DNA of 64,000 nucleotides from Gnetum montanum (taxonomy: Eukaryota; Streptophyta; Gnetopsida; Gnetales; Gnetaceae). The notes under the pieces were generated by a model that did not search any database, was not told where the DNA came from, and worked only from the letters and a program-made list of their open reading frames with translations. The translations under genes and the position numbers were made by a program. The number at the start of each line of letters is the position of its first letter. The stretch's first letter is position 1. Positions 10,031 to 21,192 of this stretch are shown here, in pieces. The stretch lies in the NCBI GenBank assembly GCA_015680685.1, contig MNCI01008066.1, positions 911,860 to 975,859 of the forward strand, read 5' to 3'.

Positions 10031-10294
10031 GTGAAGGCATTCTTGTTACTTCAAGAGGATGGATTAGCTGAATGCATTAATGCGAAGTCACTAGATGTGG
10101 TTTGTTTGAGGCCGGACTTGAAATGGGATCTACTAAGTCACATTAACCATGACACACACAAGGGGCTGTACACCACCTTGTTCTTGGGATTCCATTCCAT
10201 TCTCTTCTCTCCATCCTTCTCTCCCTTGTTCACCTCATTACTGATTGTATCATTAGTATCTATTTTGGTTGAGGCATTGTTTTCTTTTTGGTAA
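10031..10294 (+). CDS. Conserved hydrophobic short ORF in the env position of element B
   Basis: An 87-codon open stretch with a homologue in element C at 42014-42280 in the same place, between the pol (or its scar) and the 3' LTR. Shared blocks include FLLLQEDGL, HKGLY and LGFHSIL; several differences are third-position (TTA/TTG, GGA/GGG). The last ~40 residues are strongly hydrophobic and could span a membrane. C has ATG at the start and stops at about codons 33 and 80; B has GTG in place of that ATG, but the frame continues upstream (W-N-G-S-G-S-W), so the true start may be earlier. Athila elements often carry an env-like ORF here. No env signature is identifiable, so function is unknown. 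Confidence 0.4.
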   Translation: MKAFLLLQEDGLAECINAKSLDVVCLRPDLKWDLLSHINHDTHKGLYTTLFLGFHSILFSPSFSPLFTSLLIVSLVSILVEALFSFW

Positions 10295-11163
10295 ATTCTT
10301 GTGGTTAAGACTTTAACTCTTGTTTCAAATGACATTCCTAGAGCCTATGGACTCTTTGAATGTGGGTTTGTTAGGGCATTCAGGGCATGAGCCTACTTTG
10401 GGGAGGACCCATGAGCCTACTTTGGGGAGGACCCACTGACATTCCTATTTGGTGCACCAGTTAAATTCTTTCCCTTAACATTTTTGCAATCTATATTATT
10501 TTGTTCATTTCCATCTTGACATCCATTTCACTGACGTTATAGTTGTCTCTTTTTCTCCATCTTTCTTGTTCTTTATTCTTTCTCCATTCTATCGCTACCG
10601 GAGGTTCGCTCTTAGTCATGGGTGTACGGACCCAAATTTTTTCGATTTTCTCCTAACCCCTACACCTTCAGTAGTCACCACTATGATATCTCCAGATCCG
10701 TATCAGCCATACCATAACTCAGCTAATGGACCTTTCACCAAAGCAAGGTATCAATTACATTATGATTCATTTACCCTTGCTAATATAAGACTATGTCGTG
10801 TGTGCAGATGACAATCATGCAACAACGGATTGGATCTGGAAGGAACACTTGGAATGGAGCACTGCTAAAGCAGCTATACAAAGAGCAAGATCAATGGCAT
10901 GCTTATAGATGGACAATGAAAGACATAATCTTGGCATTGGTAGTAGCAAAACTTCTCTCTCTCTTTCTCCGCTGCCAAATGAGGCTTGATGTCAAATGTA
11001 TAAGGTGTTCACTCTTGTTGTCATGAATACCAGTTTTATCTTGTCTTGTAATGATGATCCATTTACATGTCATCCCATTAGTTTCATTTGAGTCAATAAT
11101 CCCATATCGTCTCAATATTTTGTAAGGAACTCGAGGATGAGTTTTTATTCAATCATGGGGGTT
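10295..11163 (+). other. 3' noncoding region and polypurine tract of element B
   Basis: Aligns with 42281-43185 of element C throughout. It holds a 24-bp tandem duplication (10387-10410 and 10411-10434) that is single in C. It ends with ATGGGGGTT at about 11155-11163, directly before the LTR, the expected polypurine tract; C has TTGTGGGGGTA at the same point. ORFs in this stretch are not conserved between the two copies. Confidence 0.65.
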
Positions 11164-11964
11164 TGATGGGACGCGATATTGCATGGGCCATGATATCATG
11201 TCCACCGCGATATCGCATCCCCCGCGATATCACGTACACGATATCGCAGTGCGTCATCAAATCTATAAGCAAGAGGCAGCTCTCCCTTGTTTCTCATTCT
11301 AGGCCTAGACCGTAGTGAAACTCTGGCAGTTTTACCTCTCTAGAGATAGAATAATTTCCATGTGCCCACAGTAGAAGCTCCAAAGTGAACGAATCTTTAT
11401 TCGAGCAAATATTGTACCTAAACACAAGTTTGTGTATGAAAATAAAGATGAAATTCTTGGATAAACCTTGCAGTGCATGGAATAGGCTAAATAGGATTTT
11501 ATTTATTTTTTATCATTTAAATTCTTTATTAGTTAATTAAATCTTTCTCAACCCTTCTCTCGTAGTTAAGTGCATTCAGTACGATCGCTTCAAGCACATG
11601 TGTTACGCTTGGTGATCCTAGCATCAACTAGCATTTGGTAACCAAGGTTGCATAGGTTCAGGGTGTGAACAGTAAGTGGGAATAGATACTAATGCTAGGT
11701 TAATTAAGGCTTAGTTAGTTAAGTTAAAGTTAGTTAATTAGTCTCTTCACCCTTCACCTTATCAGCATAGGAGATAAAACAGAAAAGACATAAAAATCAC
11801 ATACCTCAGACTTACTTAACCATATAGCTGTGACAAATACAAGTAAGTCTGGGAAGATAACGAATGATTAACCTTAAGTGTTCCATGAGGCGTGTAGGCA
11901 CTTAGTTTGCGGAGTTCGACCGGATCGTGCATGTAACGCTCGTATTCGAATGGTTGAGTGTAGG
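11164..11964 (+). repeat. 3' LTR of element B, terminus missing
   Basis: Starts TGATGGGACG after the polypurine tract and aligns with 5111-5901. The match stops at 11964 (GAGTGTAGG); the last ~17 bases found in the 5' LTR are replaced by sequence belonging to element D. It has five phased GATATC/GATATT sites (11175-11245), and a weakened TATA (TATAAGCA). Confidence 0.88.
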
Positions 11965-12449
11965 TCAAGCAAATGCTGAAACAATCATAACAAGGTAAAA
12001 CAAAGTTAACTGGGATTAGAAGCTTATTAGTTTAAGGCCTTGGTAGGCCATGATGCCAGTTTTAGGACTTAATAGGCCATGATCACATGGTGCCAAATGG
12101 TGGTCTGGGAATGTCAAACCCCATCATTCAATACCAATTAAAGGTTAAACAAGGCTATACAGGGACATAATATAGAGAATAGGGCAAATACCTTGAAATA
12201 AAAGTAGTATTGAGGCTAAATAAAGTAAACAATGAAATAATTGTCAAAAAAAGGTTATGATATGATAAACTAAGGCTCAAATGAGGCAAAGTGGGACACA
12301 TATGGTGATTTTTGGTTAAAAATTATCAAAAGAGTTAGATTTTTACCAATTTTATGCCTTAGTAGGCCATGGTTTGAGGCTACAAGGCTGTTAGATAAGG
12401 TAGAGCATCAACAGAGTCTATTTCTAGGCTATTTGGACTAAGAAAGCAA
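11965..12449 (-). other. Spacer with GGCC motifs (element D)
   Basis: The reverse complement aligns with 640-1010 of element A, including 'ggggtttgac.ttccc' and two GGCCTACCAAGGCC-type motifs (12030-12090, 12350-12375). No coding sequence is seen. Confidence 0.65.
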
Positions 12450-15400
12450 GGGTTTTAGGGGATCCATGTTGGATGCATGCTAGCTAGCATGCATGGAAGG
12501 GATGATGCCCAGCGTGGATGGGACATCCAAACAATTTCCTAGGCTTTTTTTGGCTAGGTTTTGATTCTCTAATGACTTGGATGTCAGTGTAGTTGACTTG
12601 GGAAGGGAATGGACTAGCTTTAGCATTAGTTTCAACCTCTAGAACTTTCCTTTAGAGCTTGAAAGTATCTTCCACACTAGATCCATGCTAGTCAACATGG
12701 AGCTAGCATGGAGACCAATGAAAATGTGTTTTATGGCATCAAGAGGATCACAATTGGGGTTCTGGGGCCTTCCCAAGGTATTGTGAGGCCAAATCTATGA
12801 AAATTGATCCTTTAGGAGGTTGAAAAAGGCTAAAATAAAGTCTTAAAGTCATACCCCCTACCTCCACATTAGCCAATGTAGATGGGAGGGGGCTCAACAT
12901 AGAGGATCCAAACATGGATCAAAACAAGGTCAAATAAGGTTGGATGGGTAGTTAAAACTAAGATCTAGTAGGTTTACATCCCCTAGCTACATTTTGAGGT
13001 CATTTAGGAAGGGTTTTAAGTGTTAAAACAAGTTTGGGGTAGTCTCCATGCTAGCTAGGGTGGAGCCCATATGGAGCAGAGGGGATGCCCTTGCCTTTTG
13101 GTATTAGGATGGTTTGGAAAGAAAATTGACTAGGTTTCTAGGTTCCTAGGACTAAAAATTATGATTTCTCAAGTTTTTGGACAATTTTGATGTTTGGAGA
13201 TTGTTTAGGTCCATGCAAGGTTATACCCCTTGATNNNNNNNNNNNNNNNNNNNNNNNNNNNNNNNNNNNNNNNNNNNNNNNNNNNNNNNNNNNNNNNNNN
13301 NNNNNNNNNGGGGGTGGGGGTGGGGAGGAATTGCTCTAACATGGAGGATGGGAGTTGGTGGATTTTAGAGGTTAAAACGATGCCAAATGAGTGCAATCTT
13401 AAGGTTTTAGGATCCTAGGCTTTGTCAGTGTAGTTTTTGGTCTCTTGGAGTGTTAATATACTATCAGAGGGAAAAGGGAAACTCAACCATGCTAACTCCA
13501 TGCTAGCCAGCATGGAAGAGGGGGTTCCCAGCATGGATAGATCATAAATTTTAGATCTATGCTAGTTTTAACCACAACCAATCATGCATGTCAGCTTCTA
13601 GGATTGTTGGTGTCGAGGGCTAGGGTTTAGCATCAAAATTAGGCAAATTCCATGGTTTCTAAGTGGTTTTATGAACTGCCCCTTGGTTTCAAACTAACTT
13701 CATGTTTGCTATAAGGGACTAGTTTTTTGATGTTTTTGGTCCATTTTGGTTATGCATGCACATCTCTAGGGTTGCTGATGTTGATGGTTGAAGCCTAGGG
13801 TTAAATTTTGGTAATTTTAAAAGTTTTTAGATGGTTTGTAAGCTTACCCCTCTTGTTCTATGCTAGCTCCACACTAGCTAGCATGGAACTAGCATGAAGG
13901 ACCTTAGGGGTTTGATATTTAGCTATATTTGGATGATTTCCAAAAGTCTAATGGCTTCTAGAGGGCTAATAGGCTTTTGGTGTAAGTATAGGGCAATTTG
14001 GTATTATTTTGATGCATTTGGGAACCCCCATGAATCTTCCTAGCTACATCCACACTAGCTCCATGCTAGCCAACATAGGGGATGGTCAACATGGAGGATA
14101 GGAAAATCCCAGAATGAAATCATCTCTGTTAAGTTCTAGCTACCAAAGCCTTTGAGAGGATGGAATTGTTGACTGAAGTCAGTTTTAGGGCCAATCTTGG
14201 GATTTTTGGCTATCCCTCATTCCATCCACACTTGTTCCATGCTGGCCAACAAGAACAAGGTTCCCCTAGCATGGGTCAATTGAGGTTTCATTTTTGGGCC
14301 ATTTCCAATAAGATTTGATAGGGTTTCGAAGTTGTCAAGGTTGCAAGGGATCAAGGGTTAATATTTTGCATTGAAATCCATCGGTTTGAAGGCTCCTATA
14401 TGTTCATGTAGTCATCCCCTCCATTTATCCATGTTAGGTAGGGTGGCTGCAATGTGGATGGAAGGGGGATGGTGGCTTTTTGCCATTTTTGATTAATTTT
14501 GGGATGTCTAAAGGCTTTGATAGGCTCTAGCAGGGTTTAGAGGCCACTAAGGAAGTTTATTAAGCTATTTTTGACTATGAACTAGGTTTTATTACATACC
14601 CCAAAGGCATCCACGTTGGCTCCACGCTAGGTAGCATGGATGGAGGGTTCACCAGCATGGAGCAGGCTTCAACGATGGAAATCAGCTCACGTTTTGGTGA
14701 TTGTCAACTACCAAAGGTCATGGAGGGGTATCTAAGCTATCAAAGTGGAATCCATGATCATTTAAGGCCTAAAGAAAGGTTTTATGTCATACCCCTTAAG
14801 TGTTCACATTGGCCCCATGCTAGGCAATGTGGAGGGATTTACCAACATGGAGATGGATATATGGGTAAAAATCAACTTGTTTTAAAGCAAAATTAGGCTA
14901 CTGAATACTATTATAGGGTTTCAAAGTTAAAATATGGCACCTAGGTAGTTGATTTTGGTAATTTGAGGCTTCCTCCCATCCATCCACACTAGGCAATGTG
15001 TAGGGGATCCCTCATAGTGTGGATTCACCAAATCTAAAATTTTTGAGCACTGTCAACTAGGTTTGATGAGGTTTTGAGACTACCAAGGGTGACTGGAGGG
15101 CTTTTAGGTCATATGGGCCCACTCTGTGGGTTAGATCTAGGCTTGATGAGCACTGAGGGGGTAAGTATGAGTGTTATCCCCTGGCTCCATGCTAGGCTCC
15201 ATGTTGGGTAGTGTTGCCTCAGCATGGATGCCTAAAATGTCAAGTTTTGTTGAGATCTAACCTCCTTCTTGAGTCTAAGGATTGGTAGGGTAGGTCACAG
15301 CTACCAAAAATTGTAAGAGATTCAGTGTGAGAGTGTTGTAAGGCAAGGGAGGCAAGTATCCACACTGGATCCATGCTACCTAGCATGGATACATGGATGA

Positions 15401-15450
15401 ATGGTTTGTGATAGGGCTATGGATGTTCTAAGTGGTTAAAACCCCAACTT
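12450..15450 (-). repeat. ~190-bp tandem array with CATGCTAGCTAGCATG cores
   Basis: About fifteen degenerate units. Each has a core in which TCCATGCTAG or a variant faces TAGCATGGA; the best core (about 12475-12495) reads CATGCTAGCTAGCATG, a perfect 16-bp palindrome. Cores fall near 12485, 12690, 12870, 13050, 13495, 13860, 14060, 14235, 14445, 14615, 14815, 14985, 15190 and 15370, i.e. every 170-210 bp. Reverse-strand units match the ~160-bp units at 1-540. A sequencing gap (13235-13309) interrupts the array and a G-run follows it. Diverged units indicate age. Confidence 0.75.
13235..13309. other. Unknown bases (75 N)
   Basis: Assembly gap inside the tandem array, next to a G-run. Open frames across it are artefacts. 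Smaller gaps: 33282-33308 and single bases at 9631, 33659 and 48975. Confidence 0.98.
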
Positions 15451-17380
15451 GGAACATAATGCATGGGGTGTATGGTGGGGCCCATTGCCAAAAATTCAAA
15501 AATTTAAACATAGTTTTTTTTTGTTTCCAACCATTCCTAGCATAGAGAATACTTCCCTCCTCACCCCCCTCCTCCCTTCCCTTACACTTTAGTGCACCTT
15601 GATTTCCAGTGCAAAAAATTGGCAATAGGTGTAAACAAGTGGACATCCAGGTTTTAATCTAGTTTTTATGGTCAAATTATTGCAAAACTTAATCACAACT
15701 TTAATCCTAGCACAAAAAACATTGGAGGAAAGATCTAGTAAAGATTATCGCTACAAACACCATTGATTATTCAGTGTGGAAGAACCAAAACTCTATCCTA
15801 GGTAGTGTAGAGGCTTTGACCCTTCAGATTTCTTAGCTTTTTCAATGTTGATGGAACAACGATGAAGAAATGTAGAGGTAGCAGTAGAAACCCAAGGATC
15901 TAGGAAGTAGATAAGGCTACATAGAACATCTCCCATCTAGCTAGGATAATTTAAATCTAAGCATCTTCTATGGCCACTCCCATTTAGGCCATTCATAGCC
16001 ATTTTCTTCAGTTTCCTAGCTATTTTTGTGCTTTTCTAGTTAGGAGAGAGGAAATTTTTGTTAGATCTACGCTAAGGGAGTAGGTAGAATGAAATTATAA
16101 CAAAATAGTACCACATATTTTGGTGGTTCCTACATAGATCTAAGTTCATTTTGTTATTTAGGATTCAATTGATCCAATTTTAAAATTACGTTTGTTGTTT
16201 CATGTGCTTTTTCCATCAATTTGGGAGTGGAGATGTTTTTATCAGATTTAGGTTGTAATACTTGTCAAAATTAAATTTTGAAAATATTCCATCCCCTATT
16301 TTTGTGGTTTTGATATGGTTTTAATGTTGTTTGTCTATTTTGGCTTTAATTCATTACTACATTAAATTAGGTTTTGTGGATTTTTTGTCTTTTAATGCTT
16401 TTTTTATGAAAAAGGAAAATAAAATTATGAATTTTTATCATAAAAATAGCTAGGGATTGTTAAAATATAAGGTTATGGGCATTTAGAATTATGTTTAAGG
16501 TTTTCATTGGTTGTGATTTTGTTCAATTTGGATTTGTAATGGTGAAGTTATGGTTGTTTTTGTTAAGTTGTGTAGTGCCATTTTTTTATATTTTCATGCA
16601 AGTTTATGATTTTTTCCTAAAGAAACAGTAGGGGTTTTAAATTTTTGCTAAATGTGGATTTTTAGTGCTTGATTCAAGCTTTCAAATGGTGGTCAAATCA
16701 CTTTTTTTGGGGATCAAATGAATTTTTTGCAAAGTTTTTTCCAACCTTGTGCAAAAATGGGTTTATGTTGATGGCTACGATTGTGTAATTTTGGTTATAT
16801 TTTGTGTAAAAAGGATAATGAAATTTTACTTGTACTAGTTATGGATGTCAAGCTTACAATTTCAAGATGCATTTCATGGTGGAATCATTGAAATCAAATC
16901 TAGGATGAAGTTTTAATGAATTTTTGATTAAGGCTACATAAATTAGGCTTAATTTAGGTTATAATAGCTTTACCCCTTAGAGATGGGCAATGTTGAAATG
17001 CTTAAGAATTTTTCTAGTCAACTTCCCATGCTACTAGGGATGCCTAAAGATGTGAACTATGCTTTGAATTTGGTTTCATGAAAAATAAAAAAATATTTAC
17101 TATATTTAGAAAGCTTTTCTCACATGGCCATGTCATAGGTTTTAAGGCTATTTGTTTTCAATATGGTTTTAGACTAAAGAATGATTTTTGGCTATAATGC
17201 GTGAAGGCTACAAGGGTTGTAATGATGTTGTTGTTGAATTCCTTAATGAATTTTAACAAAAACCTTAGATTTTTTTTATGGAGGCTAATTTCATCCCCAA
17301 CTAGTATGTTTTGTAAAATTTGTTAAGAAATTCTAGGTGTTGAGACATGATACTAATGGTGTTCTTGTCTCCTCATGCAG
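15451..17380. other. AT-rich stretch upstream of the antisense gene
   Basis: No ORF of note and no known domain. From about 16000 it is T-rich on the + strand and ends in a good 3' splice site (...CTCATGCAG at 17372-17380), so 16000-17380 looks like a long first intron of the gene at 17381. A promoter or first exon could lie around 15450-15950, but I cannot locate it. Confidence 0.4.
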
Positions 17381-20300
17381 GGCCCTATTAAAATCCATAT
17401 TCATCATGGTTGAGCTAGTTGGCATCCTATGTTGCATTAGCCAACCTAAGACAAACACTCCTTTACCTGACATTATCTTAGAGAAGGGTTCATTATTGTT
17501 TTGATCAAGGGCTAGGGAATTCCTTGCCTACATCTTGTAGAACTTTAGTGTGATACTATGGTCACACTTATCTATAGATGTGGCTATGACTATAGTGGAG
17601 ACGTTGCTACCTAGGTTCACAAGACTAGTTGCCAAGTTCATAACAAACAATCCAATAACCCAAGCAACAAGGGGGCCAATGGAGACTAAGGACATTGTCA
17701 ATACATGTTACCTTGTAGACATCTGGAGAATGCCAAAATATTCTTAGTACAATGTTGATAATACTTTGATGGTGGTGCATAGAGTCCACACCTTATTCTA
17801 GAATCCTCCAGGTAACGTGTATCACATGCAAGGGTAAGCATGGTTATTACAAATTTTCAATGTGTTGGCTTTTCTATTTTGGTCACCTTTTCTAACTTAT
17901 CAATTTTACACACACCTTGTAGGTACAACTTTAATCAAATCTTGTCAGTGGCCCAAACTACACTGAGTAAATTTACCAAAGAACCCAATATCAAAAATGC
18001 TATATATGAATAGTTAAGAGAGGTACAAGGCTTGATCAAGGATGATCAAATCTTGTTAGTGGCCCAAACTGCATTGAGTGAATTTACCAAAGACCCCAAT
18101 ATAAAAAATGCTATATATGAAAAGTTAAGAGAGGACTTTAATAAATACACCAACACATTCAACCTATTTACAAGAAGTGTGTAGCTGCCAAAATATCACA
18201 TAGCTAGTGGGTGGCTTCCAAGAGCGTTAGAGACAAAGGCATTGCCACTAGGACCCCTGCATGAGCTTCACCAAGAAAGAAGAAGAAAGGTAAGAATAAG
18301 ATTTGTTTTCTATGTCATAAATAAGGTTTTATGGCTATTTAAGTGTCCTATGATCTTTATCTATGGTCTAAAAGTACTTATACTAATGGTAGGTGGTTAT
18401 CATTGACTTGCAGGACCTTCCACTCCTTCTAATATTACTGTACACCTTTCTAGACATTCCATGGATACTCTCATCCTAAAGTTTGATGATGTGGGGCTAG
18501 CATAGGAGTGGTTGAGGGGGCAAGGATCTAGCAACATCCAAACAAACATCACACTTGTAGGTTTACTTGATGTCTTCATGATGCCTAGCCCTTCCATCCC
18601 CTCTATAGATATGTTGAATGTCATTAACTCATTTAATGCAAAAATGAATGTGTTCCACACCACAATGCAAGGCATATCAATTACCATTGCCATTAGTGAG
18701 GCAACCTTTCATAACTTGTCTAGTGTTCCCACTAATGGGATGACAGTTGCCACCAAACTAATGAAGGAGGCCAACCATCATGAGGAAGTTGAGGAGTGGT
18801 CTAGTGCCAACAAGGACCACTCTAGACTTACCTTGAATGGCTTCATAAATCTTGAAGCAAAGGAATCTTATCCTTTGTTCCAATCCTACATCTTTCCTAA
18901 AATGTTATCACCAAAGAAGATAATTGGTATCACATAGGGATGGACCTTCAATAAGGTCTTAATGGAGGATTCACGTTTCAATTGGACTACTTTCTTAGCT
19001 ATGGACCTAAAGGAGGAAATCCTCAAACTTTGTGAAGACACCTCTATAATAATCCACATGCATTACGCATTTGTTGCAAGTTATTTGAAGAGATTTGCAG
19101 AGTTCTTAGTGGTGTGTAGGAATGAACAATGGTTAAGCCAAGACCTAAAAAAACTCTCCAAGCCTTGGATAAAACATCTTTATCCAACTATGTAGGTCCA
19201 AAATCCACTAGAGGACATGGGAGATTTGCTATCTATTACCATGAAAGGATTTGGTGGTAAGTGATGTGAATACCCTGACAATAAGGGGGAGGAGCCCTTA
19301 ATAGTTTTGGTGAGCATTAGGAGAGCCTAATAGTTATGTTTCAATGCTAATGAGGCAAATAGGGCCATGTTAAAATGAGCCATAGAGGTATCACTACTAG
19401 CATCATAGGAAACCACCAAGTAGAAGATCATCTTCAAGATTAACTAGTCAATTTAGGTAGTTATAGGTAAGTTTACTTATAATTTTAATGTTTTTTTTGG
19501 CTATGTTATGTTTTATATCTTATGGCTACATGTGCTAACTTATCCAACGGGTCGTGGCTACAAATCAATGGCAGTAGATGATAGCTCAAGCTACTGTTGT
19601 GGAAGAAGACAAAGATGTGCAGAGGAGGAGCACAAATGTGCTACTGAGAAGTAGAGGCATCTGGCCATTTCAATAGTAGAGGAACAAAGGCATGCAAAGG
19701 AGGCACTCTTATAGAAACATGAGGTTGAAGGGTTAGCTGATGTTGACATGGATGATCTAGATTCCTTGTTCAATGAGCCACTACCTGGGGAGCCCCCAGT
19801 CATTAACACTAATGAGGATGAGGATCCAAGTATGCTTATACCATAGCTCTACTTATTAAAGCCTATGATCTTATGCTTAGTTTTCATTCTAACCTCTCGA
19901 TGATTGTTATGCTTTTTGTAGTTCCTGAGCCACCAACAAAGGCCTCTACATCCATGTTTTGAGTGAAACCAGGGGTAGAGATCCCAGACAAGTAGAATTC
20001 ATGCACAGGGTGGCAAAGAACATCATTGATTGATTTTAATAGGTAACTCTTGAAATCGAAAAGTGCTATGTTTTACTAGGCCTTAGTCATTTGCTATGAT
20101 TTTTAGAGGCATCTTTGTCTTAACATTATGGCTATCTTAGTTTTTTATTATATTTATGATTATACTTGATGTTTTAAATGCCATTAGTTGAGTGGAACCT
20201 AGCTTGAGACATGGAGTTTGAATTCTTGCCTAAGCTTCCTCTTGACACCTAAAATGTCCCCCTGAAGCTATACAAAATTATCATTGATCTTGAAATTTTG

Positions 20301-21192
20301 TGTGCCAAAGCTTCATGGAAGTTTTAGAGGTCCAACAAATCTCTATGAAAGCAAGTTATGGTCTTGAGGGAGGGAACTAAGAGGCAAGCCAAGAAGATCA
20401 AGGATCTTGAGGATTGTAAGGCCTTTGTGGAAGCTCAAGTGCTAACTTAAAGAATCATGTGAATCAAGGAGATCACATGGGCCTGCTACTAGTGTACCAT
20501 CCATGCCAAGGTGATTATTTCCAGGGAGTTGGCTGAGCAGCAAATGCAAATAGATCTAGTCTCCCAAAAGGTCCAAGACTAGAAGGATTATAGTACTTAG
20601 GTCTTAGAGTGGGTTTGGGCATAAAAAATATCATAAGAGACAATATAAGGCCAATTGGCAGGCATACTTGAAGTGGCTTAAGAAGGAGCTGACTAAATGA
20701 TGTAAGATGAAGCTGCTCATTCAGGGCATTTAAGTTGAGAGTGCTTACAAACTCTTTGAAAGTACTCATAAAGTAGTTGAATTCCCTACTCCTTAGGTTA
20801 TTATAGTTGTAGATGAGGTCTCTATAGCTATAGTCTCATGGGAGCTGCCATCATGAATGGGTGTGAATAGGACAAACATCCTCACATTAATTTTGGGATG
20901 TTGACTAGGCTAACATGATGGAAGACCAAATTCTCCATCATTTGGAGATTAACCTTCAACATCTTTTCCTAGAATTCATGGATCCAAATTCCTAGTAGGT
21001 TTGATGGCTTTTATGTTTTGAATTTTAATTTTGGATTTATTTAAGTTATAATTTTAGCTATTGGTTACTAATTAATAGTATGCTATTGTGTCATGGGCAT
21101 CAGGTGATGTTGGTGGCCCCAATGGTGATGGTGTTGATGATGATCAATCACCTCTTCTTCTAGATGCCCCCTTAGCATCACCAAACTCTTGA
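17381..21192 (+). pseudogene. Degenerate multi-exon gene of unknown family, antisense within element D
   Basis: Open exons alternate with T-rich introns having GT...AG ends: exons about 17381-17829, 17923-18290, 18412-19467, 19572-19828, 19922-20040, 20189-20995 and 21104-21192 (ending TGA). Introns end in CTTGTAG, CTTGCAG, ATGGCAG, TTTGTAG, CATTAG and CATCAG. Exon 3 is the longest and best kept (open 18512-18937 and 18962-19195; blocks ESYPLFQSYIFPKM and FNWTTFLAMDLKEEI). Exon 4 ends Asp/Glu-rich, and exon 6 has a Lys/Glu/Gln-rich, coiled-coil-like stretch. About twenty stops show it is dead. It resembles no domain I can name. Extra, even antisense, ORFs are known in Tat elements such as Grande; capture of a host gene is the other possibility. 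Confidence 0.6.
17936..18133 (+). repeat. In-frame 111-bp tandem duplication in exon 2
   Basis: Unit 1 is 17936-18046 and unit 2 starts at 18047; the second is nearly complete. The period is 37 codons, so the reading frame is kept (FTKEPNIKNAIYE then FTKDPNIKNAIYE). Several differences between units show it is not recent. Confidence 0.8.

Larger units (their letters stand above)
5111..11964 (+). mobile_element. Element B: Athila-type LTR retrotransposon, gag-protease only
   Basis: Two LTRs in the same orientation (5111-5918 and 11164-11964), a tRNA-Asp type primer site at 5920, a gag region (6061-8400), protease (8640-9146), a long 3' region and a G-rich polypurine tract. RT, RNase H and integrase are entirely missing: sequence passes from just past the protease (about 9370) straight to sequence matching the post-integrase region of element C (41219 onwards). 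The 3' LTR lacks about 17 terminal bases and no target duplication is visible, so the right end has been rearranged. Retained CpGs suggest it is younger than its surroundings. Confidence 0.85.

Noticed and set aside
13205-13418. Open frames across the N gap
   Set aside because: They exist only because unknown bases hold no stop codons.
12450-15450. CRISPR array
   Set aside because: Units are ~190 bp, diverged and palindromic without short conserved repeats and unique spacers; this is a retroelement tandem array in plant DNA.
18400-18693. 97-codon minus-strand ORF
   Set aside because: Antisense shadow of exon 3 of the multi-exon gene, whose + strand frame has splice sites and protein-like blocks.
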